This document shows, one piece after another, positions 51,974 to 60,143 of a stretch of DNA of 64,000 nt (positions are counted from its first letter, which is position 1; each line of letters starts with the position of its first letter). Under the pieces are notes generated by a model. The model searched no databases. It saw only the letters and a list, made by a program, of their open reading frames with translations, and had not been told where the DNA came from. The stretch is from Paenibacillus silvae (lineage in GTDB: Bacteria; Bacillota; Bacilli; Paenibacillales; Paenibacillaceae). The stretch covers positions 372,001 to 436,000 of the forward strand of contig NZ_BMFU01000003.1 in assembly GCF_014639235.1 (NCBI RefSeq), in the 5' to 3' direction. The position numbers were made by a program, and so were the translations under genes.

Positions 51974-52760
51974 TCGCCTGCCCCCTTGTCCCCAAGTACA
52001 CTTCCGCTATTCTTGGATCTGCCTGAACTTCAGCCATCGTGCCTTCCTTGAGCAGCTTCCCTTCATGCATTACCGTCACCTTGGCGGCAAATTCCCGTAC
52101 AAACTCCATATCATGCTCTACAACAACGACCGAGCGTTCAGTAGCGATCTCTTGCAAAAGACGCCCTGTTTGGTATGTTTCTTCATCCGTCATGCCTGCG
52201 GCAGGTTCGTCAAGCAGCAGCACCTGCGGCTCTTGCAGCAGCAGCATCCCGATCTCGAGCCACTGCTTCTCCCCGTGCGACAACGCACCGGCACGCTCGC
52301 CGATCCGGTCTTGCAATCCCGTCTGAAGCATAACACGCTCCATCGCTTCTCCCCGTGCGCCGTGTCTGCGAATTCTGATGGCTTGAAAGGGAAGACGCCG
52401 TGTCTCCGCCGCGAGCGCCAAATTCTCCTCCACCGTCAGACCGGCAAAGATAGAAGGCGCCTGGAATTTGCGCCCTATTCCTTTGCGAACAATCTGATGC
52501 TCCTTGAGTCTTGTCAGCTCCGTACCGTCCATCAGCTTTACCGATCCGGATGCCGGTTTTGTTTTGCCGCAGATCACATCCAGCATTGTGGTTTTCCCCG
52601 CGCCATTCGGTCCGATCAAAAAGTGCAAATCACGATTAAGGAGCTTCAGATTCATGCCTTTGACTGCAACAAAACCTCCAAAGGACACCGTTATATCCTC
52701 AGCGGCCAGTATCACCTGAAGCTCCGAAGACTTTTTGTTTTTCTGAAGCAGTCTGGACAT
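51951..52760 (-). CDS. urtD: Urea ABC transporter ATPase UrtD
   Basis: 269 residues, LivG-like. Walker A GPNGAGKTT, signature ALSHGEKQWLEIGMLL, Walker B VLLLDEPAAGMTDEE, H-loop VVVEHDMEF. LSHGEKQWLEIGM is diagnostic for UrtD. The ATG at 52760 follows GGGGAG at seven bases; the frame to 52811 lies inside urtC. It overlaps the end of urtC by about 62 bases, an unusually long overlap in this operon. Confidence 0.92.
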   Translation of the reverse strand: MSRLLQKNKKSSELQVILAAEDITVSFGGFVAVKGMNLKLLNRDLHFLIGPNGAGKTTMLDVICGKTKPASGSVKLMDGTELTRLKEHQIVRKGIGRKFQAPSIFAGLTVEENLALAAETRRLPFQAIRIRRHGARGEAMERVMLQTGLQDRIGERAGALSHGEKQWLEIGMLLLQEPQVLLLDEPAAGMTDEETYQTGRLLQEIATERSVVVVEHDMEFVREFAAKVTVMHEGKLLKEGTMAEVQADPRIAEVYLGTRGQANVETAER

Positions 52761-53814
52761 GTGAACTCTCCCCTCTCCGTTGTAATATGCGGGCAATACT
52801 TTGGTACACACCTACAATTCCGTTCGGCATGAACAGAACAACCGTGACGAAGAGTCCGCCAACCACAAACAGCCACCCTTCCGGATAAGCCTCGCTTATC
52901 CCCGTTTTCGCTGCATTTAACATGACAGCGCCGATAATTGCCCCGATCAGCGTCCCGCGTCCTCCCAAGGCAACCCACAGCACCATCTCAATGGAGGGGA
53001 CAATACCCATCATGGATGGCGAGATAATGCCTACCTGCAGCACAAACAGCATGCCCGCCATACCCGCAAGGGCGCCCGACAAAGCAAATGCCAGTGTTTT
53101 GTAACCTGCGGGGTCATACCCCAAAAACCGAACCCGATTCTCCCCATCACGTGCAGCCTCGAGCACCTGCCCAAAACGGCTGTTCACCATGCGGCGGCAG
53201 AGCAGATAAGCGAGCACCAGAATGGCAAGTGTTATATAGTACAACACAATCGTAGTGCCTGCTGAATGCAGCGTAAACCCAAAGATTGCTTGATAACCCG
53301 TTATGCCATTTGTTCCCCCCGTCCACTCCTGTTTGCCGACAAATAACGTTACCGCAATAAGCACGAGCGCCTGGGTCAGAATTGTAAAATAGACCCCGGT
53401 AATCCGATTGCGAAACGTGAACCACCCCAGCACAAAGGCCAGCAGCGCAGGAATGGCTATGCCAAGAAATAGTGCGGCCGGGAAGAAGCGAAAAGGCTCC
53501 CAGAACCACGGCAATCCGCTGAGACCACTCCAGCCCATAAAATCCGGGATAGCTGCGCCACTGGCCTGAAGCTTCAGATACATCGCCATGGCATAGCCGC
53601 CAAGACCAAAAAACACCCCATGCCCTAGACTAAGCACACCTCCGTATCCCCAGATCAGATCCAGTCCAATCGCCAGAATGGCAAGCGCCAGAAACTTGGC
53701 TAACAAACTCAAACGAAATTCCGTCGAAACCAGCGGCGCAAGGCACATCAGAATAAGCACAACCGCCCAGACGATCCTTGTTTTCAAACTCCCTGTTTTA
53801 AGTAATGCCGGCAT
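52699..53814 (-). CDS. urtC: Urea ABC transporter permease UrtC
   Basis: 371 residues, about ten helices, LivM-like permease. Characteristic parts: LDLIWGYGGVLSLGHGVFFGLGGYAMAMYLKLQ, EWTGGTNGITGYQAIFG and GVVPSIEMVLWVALGGRGTLIGA-like C-terminal loop. The last 30 residues are polar and overlap urtD. Forms the urea channel with UrtB. Confidence 0.92.
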   Translation of the reverse strand: MPALLKTGSLKTRIVWAVVLILMCLAPLVSTEFRLSLLAKFLALAILAIGLDLIWGYGGVLSLGHGVFFGLGGYAMAMYLKLQASGAAIPDFMGWSGLSGLPWFWEPFRFFPAALFLGIAIPALLAFVLGWFTFRNRITGVYFTILTQALVLIAVTLFVGKQEWTGGTNGITGYQAIFGFTLHSAGTTIVLYYITLAILVLAYLLCRRMVNSRFGQVLEAARDGENRVRFLGYDPAGYKTLAFALSGALAGMAGMLFVLQVGIISPSMMGIVPSIEMVLWVALGGRGTLIGAIIGAVMLNAAKTGISEAYPEGWLFVVGGLFVTVVLFMPNGIVGVYQSIARILQRRGESSHVQTASEKQKVFGASGDTGR

Positions 53815-53837
53815 GCTTCACCCCCCCCTTCTCCCTG

Positions 53838-54743
53838 TTAATCCAGGCTTCGCGTGCGAATCGCAACCAAACCACGAGGCTTCCATTGCAAAAATGCAAC
53901 GATGCATACAAACACGAGCACCTTGCCAATGGAGGCCGAGGTATACGTTTCGAACAACGTGTTGAGCATACCGATGCCAAGCGCACCACACACTGTTCCG
54001 ATTAATTTCCCCACACCCCCGAGCACAACGACCATGAAGGCATCCACAATATAATACGTGCCAAGAGAAGGGCCAATCGGGCCAACCAGCGTTAAAGCAC
54101 AGCCTGCAATACCAGCAATCCCTGAACCGATTGCAAACGTCATGCCATCGACTCGTCGTGTGGAAATGCCCAGACAGCCGGCCATATTCCGATTCTGCAT
54201 CACCGCTCTCATCCGTCTGCCTGAAGCCGTACGATAAATGTAGAGGTACATGCATAGCAAGACTAGAGCCACAAGTCCAAGGATAAACATTCGTTTATAC
54301 GGAAAAACAATACCTTCCGAGATCATCCACCCTCCATTCAGCCAGGCGGGGCTGGACACACCGACATTCGGAGCACCAAATATCGAGCGTGCCAGTTGCT
54401 GCAGCATCATGCCCACACCCCAGGTGGCGAGCAAACTATCCAGCGGTCTGCCATACAGATGCCTGATCAGAATCACTTCAAGCAACCACCCGATCAGAGC
54501 AGCCACCGCGAACGCAATGGGCAGCGCCACAACAAAGTACAGGCCGAACCAGGACGCGGGCGCATAAGACATAAACAAATTTTGCGTCACATAGGTCGCA
54601 TATGCGCCAATCATGATCAATTCGCCATGTGCCATATTGATGACATTCATCAGGCCAAATGTGACTGCGAGTCCCAGGGCAATCAACAGCAGAATCGAGC
54701 TAATGCTCAGTCCGTTGAATAGCTGTAAAACAAACATCTCCAT
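53838..54743 (-). CDS. urtB: Urea ABC transporter permease UrtB
   Basis: 301 residues, about eight helices, LivH-like permease. Seen: LIALGLAVTFGLMNVINMAHGE, the UrtB-typical RHLYGRPLDSLLATWGVGMMLQQLARSIFGAPNVGV and RVDGMTFAIGSGIAGIAGCALT. AAAGGAGG is seven bases before the ATG at 54743; the frame to 54773 starts too early. It lies 23 bases upstream of urtC. Confidence 0.93.
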   Translation of the reverse strand: MEMFVLQLFNGLSISSILLLIALGLAVTFGLMNVINMAHGELIMIGAYATYVTQNLFMSYAPASWFGLYFVVALPIAFAVAALIGWLLEVILIRHLYGRPLDSLLATWGVGMMLQQLARSIFGAPNVGVSSPAWLNGGWMISEGIVFPYKRMFILGLVALVLLCMYLYIYRTASGRRMRAVMQNRNMAGCLGISTRRVDGMTFAIGSGIAGIAGCALTLVGPIGPSLGTYYIVDAFMVVVLGGVGKLIGTVCGALGIGMLNTLFETYTSASIGKVLVFVCIVAFLQWKPRGLVAIRTRSLD

Positions 54744-54869
54744 TGCAGGCCCTCCTTTACGTTTATTTATCACAACAACGCTTTACCGTAATAATGATCA
54801 AGGGTGTGTTGTTTCACCCCCACCTCTCTTTCTGTCAATCAACCGAGTATTCGCACACTTCCGCCACCA

Positions 54870-56120
54870 CTATTTATTGCTTAAAGCAGTTCCCCACTCG
54901 TATGTTTTCAGATAGGGGTCAGGCTTCACAGGAGAGCCCGAATTCCACAATTCCTTGAATTGACCATCTTCCTGCACTTCACCAATTCGCACCGTCTTGT
55001 AAATATGCTGATTCTCTCCGTCTACAGTGACTTTGCCCTCAGGCGCATCCAGCTCCAGACCTTTGGCAGCCTCCTTCACTTTTTCAACCTCTGTTGAGCC
55101 AGCCTTCTCCACCGCTGCCTTCCACAGATAAACAGCCACATAACCTGCCTCAATCGGGTCTGCCGTGACTCGGTCCGCACCGTATTTCTCTTTGTATTTC
55201 GCCACAAAGTCTTTATTCTCAGGAGTTTCTGTTGTCTGGTAATAATTCCACGAAGCAAGATGCCCCTTGAGCACATCTGCACCGATTCCACGAATCTCCT
55301 CTTCAGCCACACTGACGGACAACGTCGTGATCTGACCTGGAGTGATCCCCGCATCCTTCAGCTGTTTGAAGAAAGCGACATTGCTATCTCCGTTTAACGT
55401 GTTATAGACGATATCCGGTTTCGCCGCTTTGATTTTACTGATGATTGTGCTGTAGTCGGTATGTCCAAGCGGTGTGTATTCCTCTCCTACAACTTCGCCG
55501 CCCTCTGCTGCAAGCTGCGCCTTGATCACCTGATTGGCTGTCCGTGGAAAAACATAATCCGAACCCAGCAAATAAAACGTCTTGCCCCGGTTCTCCAGCA
55601 GCCAGGTTACCGACGGAACAATCTGCTGATTGGTTGTTGCACCCGTATAGAAAATGTTAGGGGAGGATTCCAGACCTTCATATTGCACGGGATAAAATAA
55701 CAGACCATTGTTTTGCTCAAACACCGGAAGCATCGCTTTTCTGCTGGCAGAAGTCCATCCCCCGAATACAGCCGCTACCTTATCCTGCTGCAGCAGCTTT
55801 CCCGCCTTCTCTGCAAAAGTAGGCCAATCTGAGGCACCGTCCTCAATGACAGGTTCAATCTGTTTGCCCAGAACACCGCCTGCTGCGTTAATCTCTTCAA
55901 TGGCAAGCATCTCTGCATCTTTGACCGAAACTTCACTAATGGCCATCGTCCCACTCAAGGAATGAAGAATACCAACTTTTATCGTGTCACCGGTCGTAGC
56001 TGCATTCCCGGCTCCTTCAGAACCAGAGACCTCAGGGGGAGCGCTCCCTTCCACACACCCTGTTACCACCAGAATTACACCAAGCAGAATACCCCATAAT
56101 CGGAACGACCTCTTTTTCAA
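54870..56120 (-). CDS. urtA: Urea ABC transporter substrate-binding lipoprotein UrtA
   Basis: 416 residues. Lipoprotein signal with lipobox VTGC (Cys22), then a type I periplasmic-binding fold of the urea/short-chain amide subfamily (IKVGILHSLSGTMAISEVSVKDAEMLAIEEINAAGG, FYPVQYEGLESSPNIFYTGATTNQQ, YTPLGHTDYSTIISKIKAAKPD). It captures urea at the cell surface. First gene of urtABCDE, with a promoter overlapped by a TnrA/GlnR box. About 125 bases separate it from urtB, more than elsewhere in the operon. Confidence 0.94.
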   Translation of the reverse strand: MKKRSFRLWGILLGVILVVTGCVEGSAPPEVSGSEGAGNAATTGDTIKVGILHSLSGTMAISEVSVKDAEMLAIEEINAAGGVLGKQIEPVIEDGASDWPTFAEKAGKLLQQDKVAAVFGGWTSASRKAMLPVFEQNNGLLFYPVQYEGLESSPNIFYTGATTNQQIVPSVTWLLENRGKTFYLLGSDYVFPRTANQVIKAQLAAEGGEVVGEEYTPLGHTDYSTIISKIKAAKPDIVYNTLNGDSNVAFFKQLKDAGITPGQITTLSVSVAEEEIRGIGADVLKGHLASWNYYQTTETPENKDFVAKYKEKYGADRVTADPIEAGYVAVYLWKAAVEKAGSTEVEKVKEAAKGLELDAPEGKVTVDGENQHIYKTVRIGEVQEDGQFKELWNSGSPVKPDPYLKTYEWGTALSNK

Positions 56121-56194
56121 TAGTCTGCACTCCCTTTTTTTAGTCTACTTACGAACATTAAGGCAAAACATAACTCAAACGTTCGTTGAACCAA

Positions 56195-56234
56195 ATTATG
56201 GAGTCCAGAACTTTTAATGTCAATATATCTTACA
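56195..56234 (-). promoter_or_regulatory. urtA promoter overlapped by TnrA/GlnR box
   Basis: On the minus strand TTGACA (56218-56223) and CATAAT (56195-56200) are 17 bases apart. TGTAAGATATATTGACA (56218-56234) matches TGTNA-N7-TNACA exactly and contains the -35, a position suited to GlnR repression. Confidence 0.85.
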
Positions 56235-56311
56235 TAATTTTATTTTTTGTATAAGAATTTCATGCATTCTGCTAATAAAATCTTAAATCAATTGACATCA
56301 GGATAACTTCA

Positions 56312-56328
56312 TGTAATTATATTTAACA
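56312..56328. promoter_or_regulatory. Distal TnrA/GlnR box upstream of urtA
   Basis: TGTAATTATATTTAACA is a second exact match to TGTNA-N7-TNACA, 94 bases from the first, and may serve activation or looping. Confidence 0.75.
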
Positions 56329-56422
56329 CAAATAAGAAATTTGATCTCAATTCAGCATTCTGTGCCGCCGTAGTGTTCAGCATAAGGATTTTCCAGTCTT
56401 TCACAGCACCACTCCCAATAAC

Positions 56423-56471
56423 AAAAAAAAACCTCCGTACTGTGTCCGAAGATGTTCGGAACAGACGAGGC
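56423..56471 (-). terminator. Terminator of the first XRE copy
   Basis: CCTC-CGT-CTGT-TCCGA pairs with TCGGA-CAG-ACG-GAGG; nine T residues follow on the minus strand, 145 bases after the stop at 56616. The rest of 56235-56615 shows only the urt regulatory sites. Confidence 0.85.
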
Positions 56472-56615
56472 TTTCATCCGCATGCTCATTAAGTATTCAA
56501 ATTACACCTGTAATAGCGCTTTTTGCACGGCCAGATACTGTATTCCCACACCAGGTACTACAAAGTGTACTGCACCGTTTCTCCGCCTTGCTGCACAAAA
56601 CGATAAGGGAGTCAC

Positions 56616-57041
56616 CTACTTCCCGTCTCGCTCCGGCTCCTTGTCACCATCCTGTTCCGGTTGGTAACGATAACCGTCACCTTCTTTGCTTTCCTTGAAT
56701 TTGCGATAACGGGTGAACTCAATATATTCACTGATAAAAGACTGCTCCACAGCCGATAATTCACTCTCCTGGCAATCCAGTTGCCTCAACACGTTAAAAA
56801 AATAATCCTCCCGTTTTTCCCGCACAATGGCTTCTTTCGATAAACGTCCTATCATAAGCCAGTCCAGGCTCACATCGAAAAACGACGCGATTTCAATCAG
56901 TTTATTGGTGCTCGGGATAGATTTGCCACGCTTCCAGTCACCCAGATTGCCTGTGCTAATCTTCAGCTGTTGACAGAAAGCCTTCTTCGTCATGCCTCGT
57001 TCGGCAATCAGGTGTTCAATTCGCTCATAGATCGACTGCAT
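56616..57041 (-). CDS. XRE-family transcriptional regulator, copy 1
   Basis: 141 residues. N-terminal helix-turn-helix (RIEHLIAERGMTKKAFCQQLKISTGNLGDWKRGKSIPSTNKLIEIASFFDVSLDWLM) and a helical C-terminal part with YRKFKESKEG and a charged tail. GAAGGCGG is seven bases before the ATG at 57041; the TTG at 57059 is not used. It is almost identical to the copy at 57330-57755 except for the last 20 residues, so a recent tandem duplication is evident. Target unknown. Confidence 0.85.
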   Translation of the reverse strand: MQSIYERIEHLIAERGMTKKAFCQQLKISTGNLGDWKRGKSIPSTNKLIEIASFFDVSLDWLMIGRLSKEAIVREKREDYFFNVLRQLDCQESELSAVEQSFISEYIEFTRYRKFKESKEGDGYRYQPEQDGDKEPERDGK

Positions 57042-57206
57042 GCAAGAACCGCCTTCCAACCGTAATAATCAACCCATATCATATGATAGAATTATAGCAC
57101 AACGTTAGCCCAATAAAACTTCTGAAGCATCTTCATTTTCCAAATATCAATGATTACATCTCGACCACTTCGCATTCCATTTCCACGATCAGTCCAAGCC
57201 TTAACT

Positions 57207-57258
57207 AAAAAAAGCTCCGCATTGTCTTCGGAGAAACGTACTGCAGATAGAGCTTTTT
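57207..57258 (-). terminator. Terminator of the second XRE copy
   Basis: AAAAAGCTC and GAGCTTTTT close a long imperfect stem with T residues on the minus strand, about 70 bases after the stop at 57330. Confidence 0.75.
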
Positions 57259-57329
57259 ATGTACAATCCTTAAACACACATCACCACAAATTCGTTCCTG
57301 CCTTGCCAGCAGCAGTACTACCCCAAGCT

Positions 57330-57755
57330 TCACTTTTCTTCTTGGTCCGACGCCGTGTCATCATCCTGTTCAGCCTGGTAGAGATAACCGCGACCTTCTT
57401 TACTTTCCTTAAATTTGCGATAGCGGGTAAACTCAATGTATTCACTGATAAAAGACTGCTCCGCAGTCGACAATTCACTCTCCTGGCAATCCAATTGCCG
57501 CAACACGTTAAAAAAATAATCCTCCCGCTTTTCCCGAACAATGGCTTCTTTCGATAAACGCCCTACCATAAGCCAGTCCAGGCTCACATCGAAAAACGAA
57601 GCAATTTCAATCAGTTTATTGGTGCTCGGGATAGATTTGCCACGCTTCCAGTCACCCAGATTGCCCGTGCTAATCTTCAGCTGTTGACAGAAAGCCTTCT
57701 TCGTCATGCCTCGTTCGGCAATCAGGTGTTCAATTCGCTCATAGATTGACTGCAT
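57330..57755 (-). CDS. XRE-family transcriptional regulator, copy 2
   Basis: 141 residues, same helix-turn-helix as copy 1; differences are WLMVGRL for WLMIGRL, STAEQSF for SAVEQSF, and the tail after KFKESKEG (GYLYQAEQDDDTASDQEEK). The identical DNA-binding part means both copies probably recognise the same operator, while the acidic tails diverge. The start is set by the same duplicated GAAGGCGG site. It is upstream of copy 1 in transcription order, with its own terminator. Confidence 0.85.
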   Translation of the reverse strand: MQSIYERIEHLIAERGMTKKAFCQQLKISTGNLGDWKRGKSIPSTNKLIEIASFFDVSLDWLMVGRLSKEAIVREKREDYFFNVLRQLDCQESELSTAEQSFISEYIEFTRYRKFKESKEGRGYLYQAEQDDDTASDQEEK

Positions 57756-57968
57756 GCAAGAACCGCCTTCCAACCGTAATAATCAACGCATAGTCACATG
57801 ATAGAATTATAGCATAATATTTATGAAGGCTCAGCCTATAATATCCAGAATCCATTCAAGTTACTAACACCATACGTGGAACTCGGGAGCTCATCGCAAT
57901 TCTCTTCCCAAGACCTAGTCTCTTTATGTTTTTCACCAACGTAACATGATCACATGATCCTAACACTT

Positions 57969-58322
57969 TCATTCAACTCGCTCGATCTTGATCGCAGTTG
58001 CTTGAACCGGATAACTCTCCTGGTATCGCCCTGTTGTCCATATACGTACCCGATCATCGACCTCCGCAGTATAGGCAACCCCATCTGTCGTAAGTATATA
58101 AGTTTGAGAAACTGACCCTATGCCAACAACCGTTATTGTTTTTTCCCCTTTTTCTGTGACGACAGCTTCAAAATCCGCCTCCCTCGACACATCGACAGCC
58201 CCTTGATCCCGATAATCATCCAAGCTGTCATTGGTAACATCTCCACACCCAGCTGTAAATATAAACATTAACATCAACACCAGTACATAACCTGACCAAT
58301 TTAAAGACCTTGAACGTGTCAT
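57969..58322 (-). CDS. Small lipoprotein, DUF3221-like
   Basis: 117 residues. Signal peptide with hydrophobic residues 12-23 and lipobox FTAGC (Cys26). The mature part is a small beta-barrel-like domain (FEAVVTEKGEKTITVVGI, YTAEVDDRVRIWTTGRYQESYPVQATAIKIE), as in YobA/DUF3221 proteins. GGAGGGG lies upstream of the ATG at 58322; GTG 58328 is an alternative. Function unknown; faces the outside of the membrane. Confidence 0.8.
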   Translation of the reverse strand: MTRSRSLNWSGYVLVLMLMFIFTAGCGDVTNDSLDDYRDQGAVDVSREADFEAVVTEKGEKTITVVGIGSVSQTYILTTDGVAYTAEVDDRVRIWTTGRYQESYPVQATAIKIERVE

Positions 58323-58423
58323 GCCCACCCCTCCAGTTCATAACCGTTATATAGAAGTAACGTCGGAAGAGCTATTTTAGTTACACACCTACTATAAATA
58401 AGAAGCAGTGGGGAAGGATAAAG

Positions 58424-58460
58424 AAAAATGGACCCTCATGAATTAATCATGAAAGTCCAT
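58424..58460 (-). terminator. Terminator of the Glu-Lys-Leu tRNA operon
   Basis: ATGGAC-CATGA pairs with TCATG-GTCCAT; TTTTT and TTCTTT follow on the minus strand, 19 bases after tRNA-Leu. Confidence 0.8.
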
Positions 58461-58478
58461 TCCCATGTGTTGCTGTGA

Positions 58479-58561
58479 TGCGGTCGAGAGGACTCGAACC
58501 TCCACGGGTATACACCCACTACCCCCTCAAGATAGCGTGTCTGCCATTCCACCACGACCGC
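58479..58561 (-). tRNA. tRNA-Leu (anticodon GAG), second copy
   Basis: 83 bases; differs from the copy at 48861-48943 only by paired changes in the variable arm (GGGTGTATACCC in place of GGGCGTATGCCC). Anticodon GAG, CCA not encoded. Confidence 0.97.
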
Positions 58562-58581
58562 ATATTTAATTGTTTTGTAAA

Positions 58582-58657
58582 TGGTGAGCCATGAAGGACT
58601 CGAACCTTCGACACCCTGATTAAAAGTCAGGTGCTCTACCAACTGAGCTAATGGCTC
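58582..58657 (-). tRNA. tRNA-Lys (anticodon TTT)
   Basis: 76 bases including an encoded CCA. Acceptor GAGCCAT pairs with ATGGCTC; the anticodon stem CTGAC/ATCAG-type arm encloses TTTTAA with anticodon TTT. Confidence 0.97.
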
Positions 58658-58768
58658 TTGATGTAACTCCACCTGAGGTTATGCCATGCTTCATTGAATG
58701 ATACAGAGCAGTGAACTTTAAAGAAATCCTAATCAAGAATGCGAATCTCTAAACGGTGAAGAAAAGAG

Positions 58769-58911
58769 GTAATAAAATTACTATGACCCGTAGAGGATAC
58801 TCTCACTCCGTTCGAGACTGCGAAGCAGTTGCTAACGAAGTAATCCTCCGACGAACCCTTGGGATTCTCATCCCTTGATATAGTAATAAATTACTATGAC
58901 CCGTAGGGGAT
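58769..58911 (-). repeat. tRNA-3'-end-associated structured element, Glu type
   Basis: Downstream of tRNA-Glu in transcription direction. A 29/30-bp repeat made of the 3' end of tRNA-Glu plus its flank occurs at 58883-58911 (in the tRNA) and again at 58769-58798. Between them an 84-base core carries GGGATGAGAATCCC, GTTCGTCGGAGGAT, a perfect hairpin ACTGC-TTC-GCAGT, and CTCGAACGGAGTGAGAGTATCC. The core is related to the two units behind tRNA-Ser (62681-62904). Confidence 0.85.
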
Positions 58912-58968
58912 TCGAACCCCTGTTACCTCCGTGAAAGGGAGGTGTCTTAACCCCTTGACCAACGGGCC
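58897..58968 (-). tRNA. tRNA-Glu (anticodon TTC)
   Basis: 72 bases. Acceptor GGCCCGT pairs with ACGGGTC; anticodon stem CCTCC/GGAGG with loop CTTTCAC, anticodon TTC. CCA not encoded. First gene of the Glu-Lys-Leu operon. Confidence 0.97.
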
Positions 58969-59003
58969 TTATGAACAAGTTGTCTTTCTTGGCGACAAGA
59001 ATG

Positions 59004-59033
59004 AGTATATCACAGGAAAATAGATTAGTGCAA
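59004..59033 (-). promoter_or_regulatory. Promoter of the Glu-Lys-Leu tRNA operon
   Basis: On the minus strand TTGCAC (59028-59033) and TATACT (59004-59009), 18 bases apart, with TGA just before the -10 making it an extended -10. The start of transcription falls about 30 bases before tRNA-Glu. The stretch 59034-59362 is AT-rich and shows no gene. Confidence 0.7.
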
Positions 59034-59362
59034 CACTTTTTTTATATTTTTTTGAAGACAAATAATTATCCTTATTTACTATTATTTTAGCCCTCTAATC
59101 GGCTTATTCACTAAAATTTCACCTAACAAATTGACCTATTTCCCTTCTCTCACACTTTCCTTCTTTCACGCTTAGTATAGACCTAATCGTTTAATACAAA
59201 AAATCATAAACTTGTCATGCCTATACGCTGAGTTTGTAAATTAACGTAAAAAAACTTATAAAAACTTATTTTCACTTACAACATTGCACATCTCATTATT
59301 ATTACTTATAATTTAACTATAGTACAACGCACGGTCATCCCTAAATCAAGGAGGCTTTACGT

Positions 59363-60139
59363 TTGTTTCAGGAAGAACGCATGCAGCTCATCATTGAGCA
59401 TTTACGCAAACACAATCGTATCTCGGCTGAAGAGATCGTAACATTATTTGATGTATCCCGAGATACTGCGCGCCGTGATCTGATTAAGCTTGAAGAACAA
59501 GAAGCCATCATCCGCACACGTGGCGGTGCCATTCTCCCCTCTCCTCCACAGGAATTCAGATCGTATCAGGAAAGACTCAAGTATGTTTCCGAGGAAAAAA
59601 GAGCGATTGGAAAACTCGCTGCTGCTCTTGTTCGTTCAGGTGAAACCATTATTCTGGATTCCTCTACAACTGTGCAGGCCTGCGCAGAGAATTTGAACGG
59701 CAAATCCTGCACCGTGATTACCAACTCGTTACACTCTGCCGAGCTGTTATCCAATCACACTGCAGTTCAAATCCGCCTGCTTGGCGGCAAACTCGATAAG
59801 GAACAGCGTTATGTATATGGAACACCTGTGATCGAAACTCTTTCCCACTACTATGTGGATAAAGTTTTTATCGGCATTGGCGGTCTCACACTGGATGGCT
59901 TCAGTGCTTCCGAAGAAGAGGGCAAGATTAAACATCAAATGATGAAATCTGCCAAAAAGGTCATTGTGCTTGCTGACCATTCCAAAATGGGCAGACGTTA
60001 TGGCTACCGTTTTGCAGACTGGACTCTGGTTGACGTATTCATTACGGATCAAATGCCGAATCAGGAGTGGATTGATTTTTTAACAGAACAACAGGTTGAT
60101 CTACTTATTCCCGAACCTACACAAGAAAAGGAGTTGTAA
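59363..60139 (+). CDS. DeoR/GlpR-family transcriptional regulator
   Basis: 258 residues. N-terminal DeoR-type helix-turn-helix (RMQLIIEHLRKHNRISAEEIVTLFDVSRDTARRDLIKLEEQEAIIRTRGGA) and a sugar-phosphate-binding DeoR C domain (ILDSSTTVQACAENL, TNSLHSAELLS, FIGIGGLTLDGFSASEEE, VLADHSKMGRR). TTG start with AAGGAGG eight bases upstream. Forms an operon with a HAD phosphatase four bases downstream, so the inducer is probably a sugar phosphate handled by that enzyme. Confidence 0.92.
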   Translation: MFQEERMQLIIEHLRKHNRISAEEIVTLFDVSRDTARRDLIKLEEQEAIIRTRGGAILPSPPQEFRSYQERLKYVSEEKRAIGKLAAALVRSGETIILDSSTTVQACAENLNGKSCTVITNSLHSAELLSNHTAVQIRLLGGKLDKEQRYVYGTPVIETLSHYYVDKVFIGIGGLTLDGFSASEEEGKIKHQMMKSAKKVIVLADHSKMGRRYGYRFADWTLVDVFITDQMPNQEWIDFLTEQQVDLLIPEPTQEKEL

Positions 60140-60143
60140 AGAT

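Larger units (their letters stand above)
56616..57800. repeat. Tandem duplication of an XRE regulator gene
   Basis: The DNA from about 56650 to 57085 recurs at about 57363-57800 with an offset of 714 bases. It includes the ribosome binding site, about 20 bases of upstream sequence and nearly the whole gene, with only a few, mostly silent differences. The 3' tails and downstream terminators differ, so the junction lies near codon 120. Confidence 0.85.

Noticed and set aside
56616..57755. Prophage remnant suggested by XRE regulators
   Set aside because: No integrase, structural or lysis genes nearby; the two genes are a simple tandem duplication.
58436..58672. Open frame on the minus strand
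   Set aside because: It runs through tRNA-Leu and tRNA-Lys.
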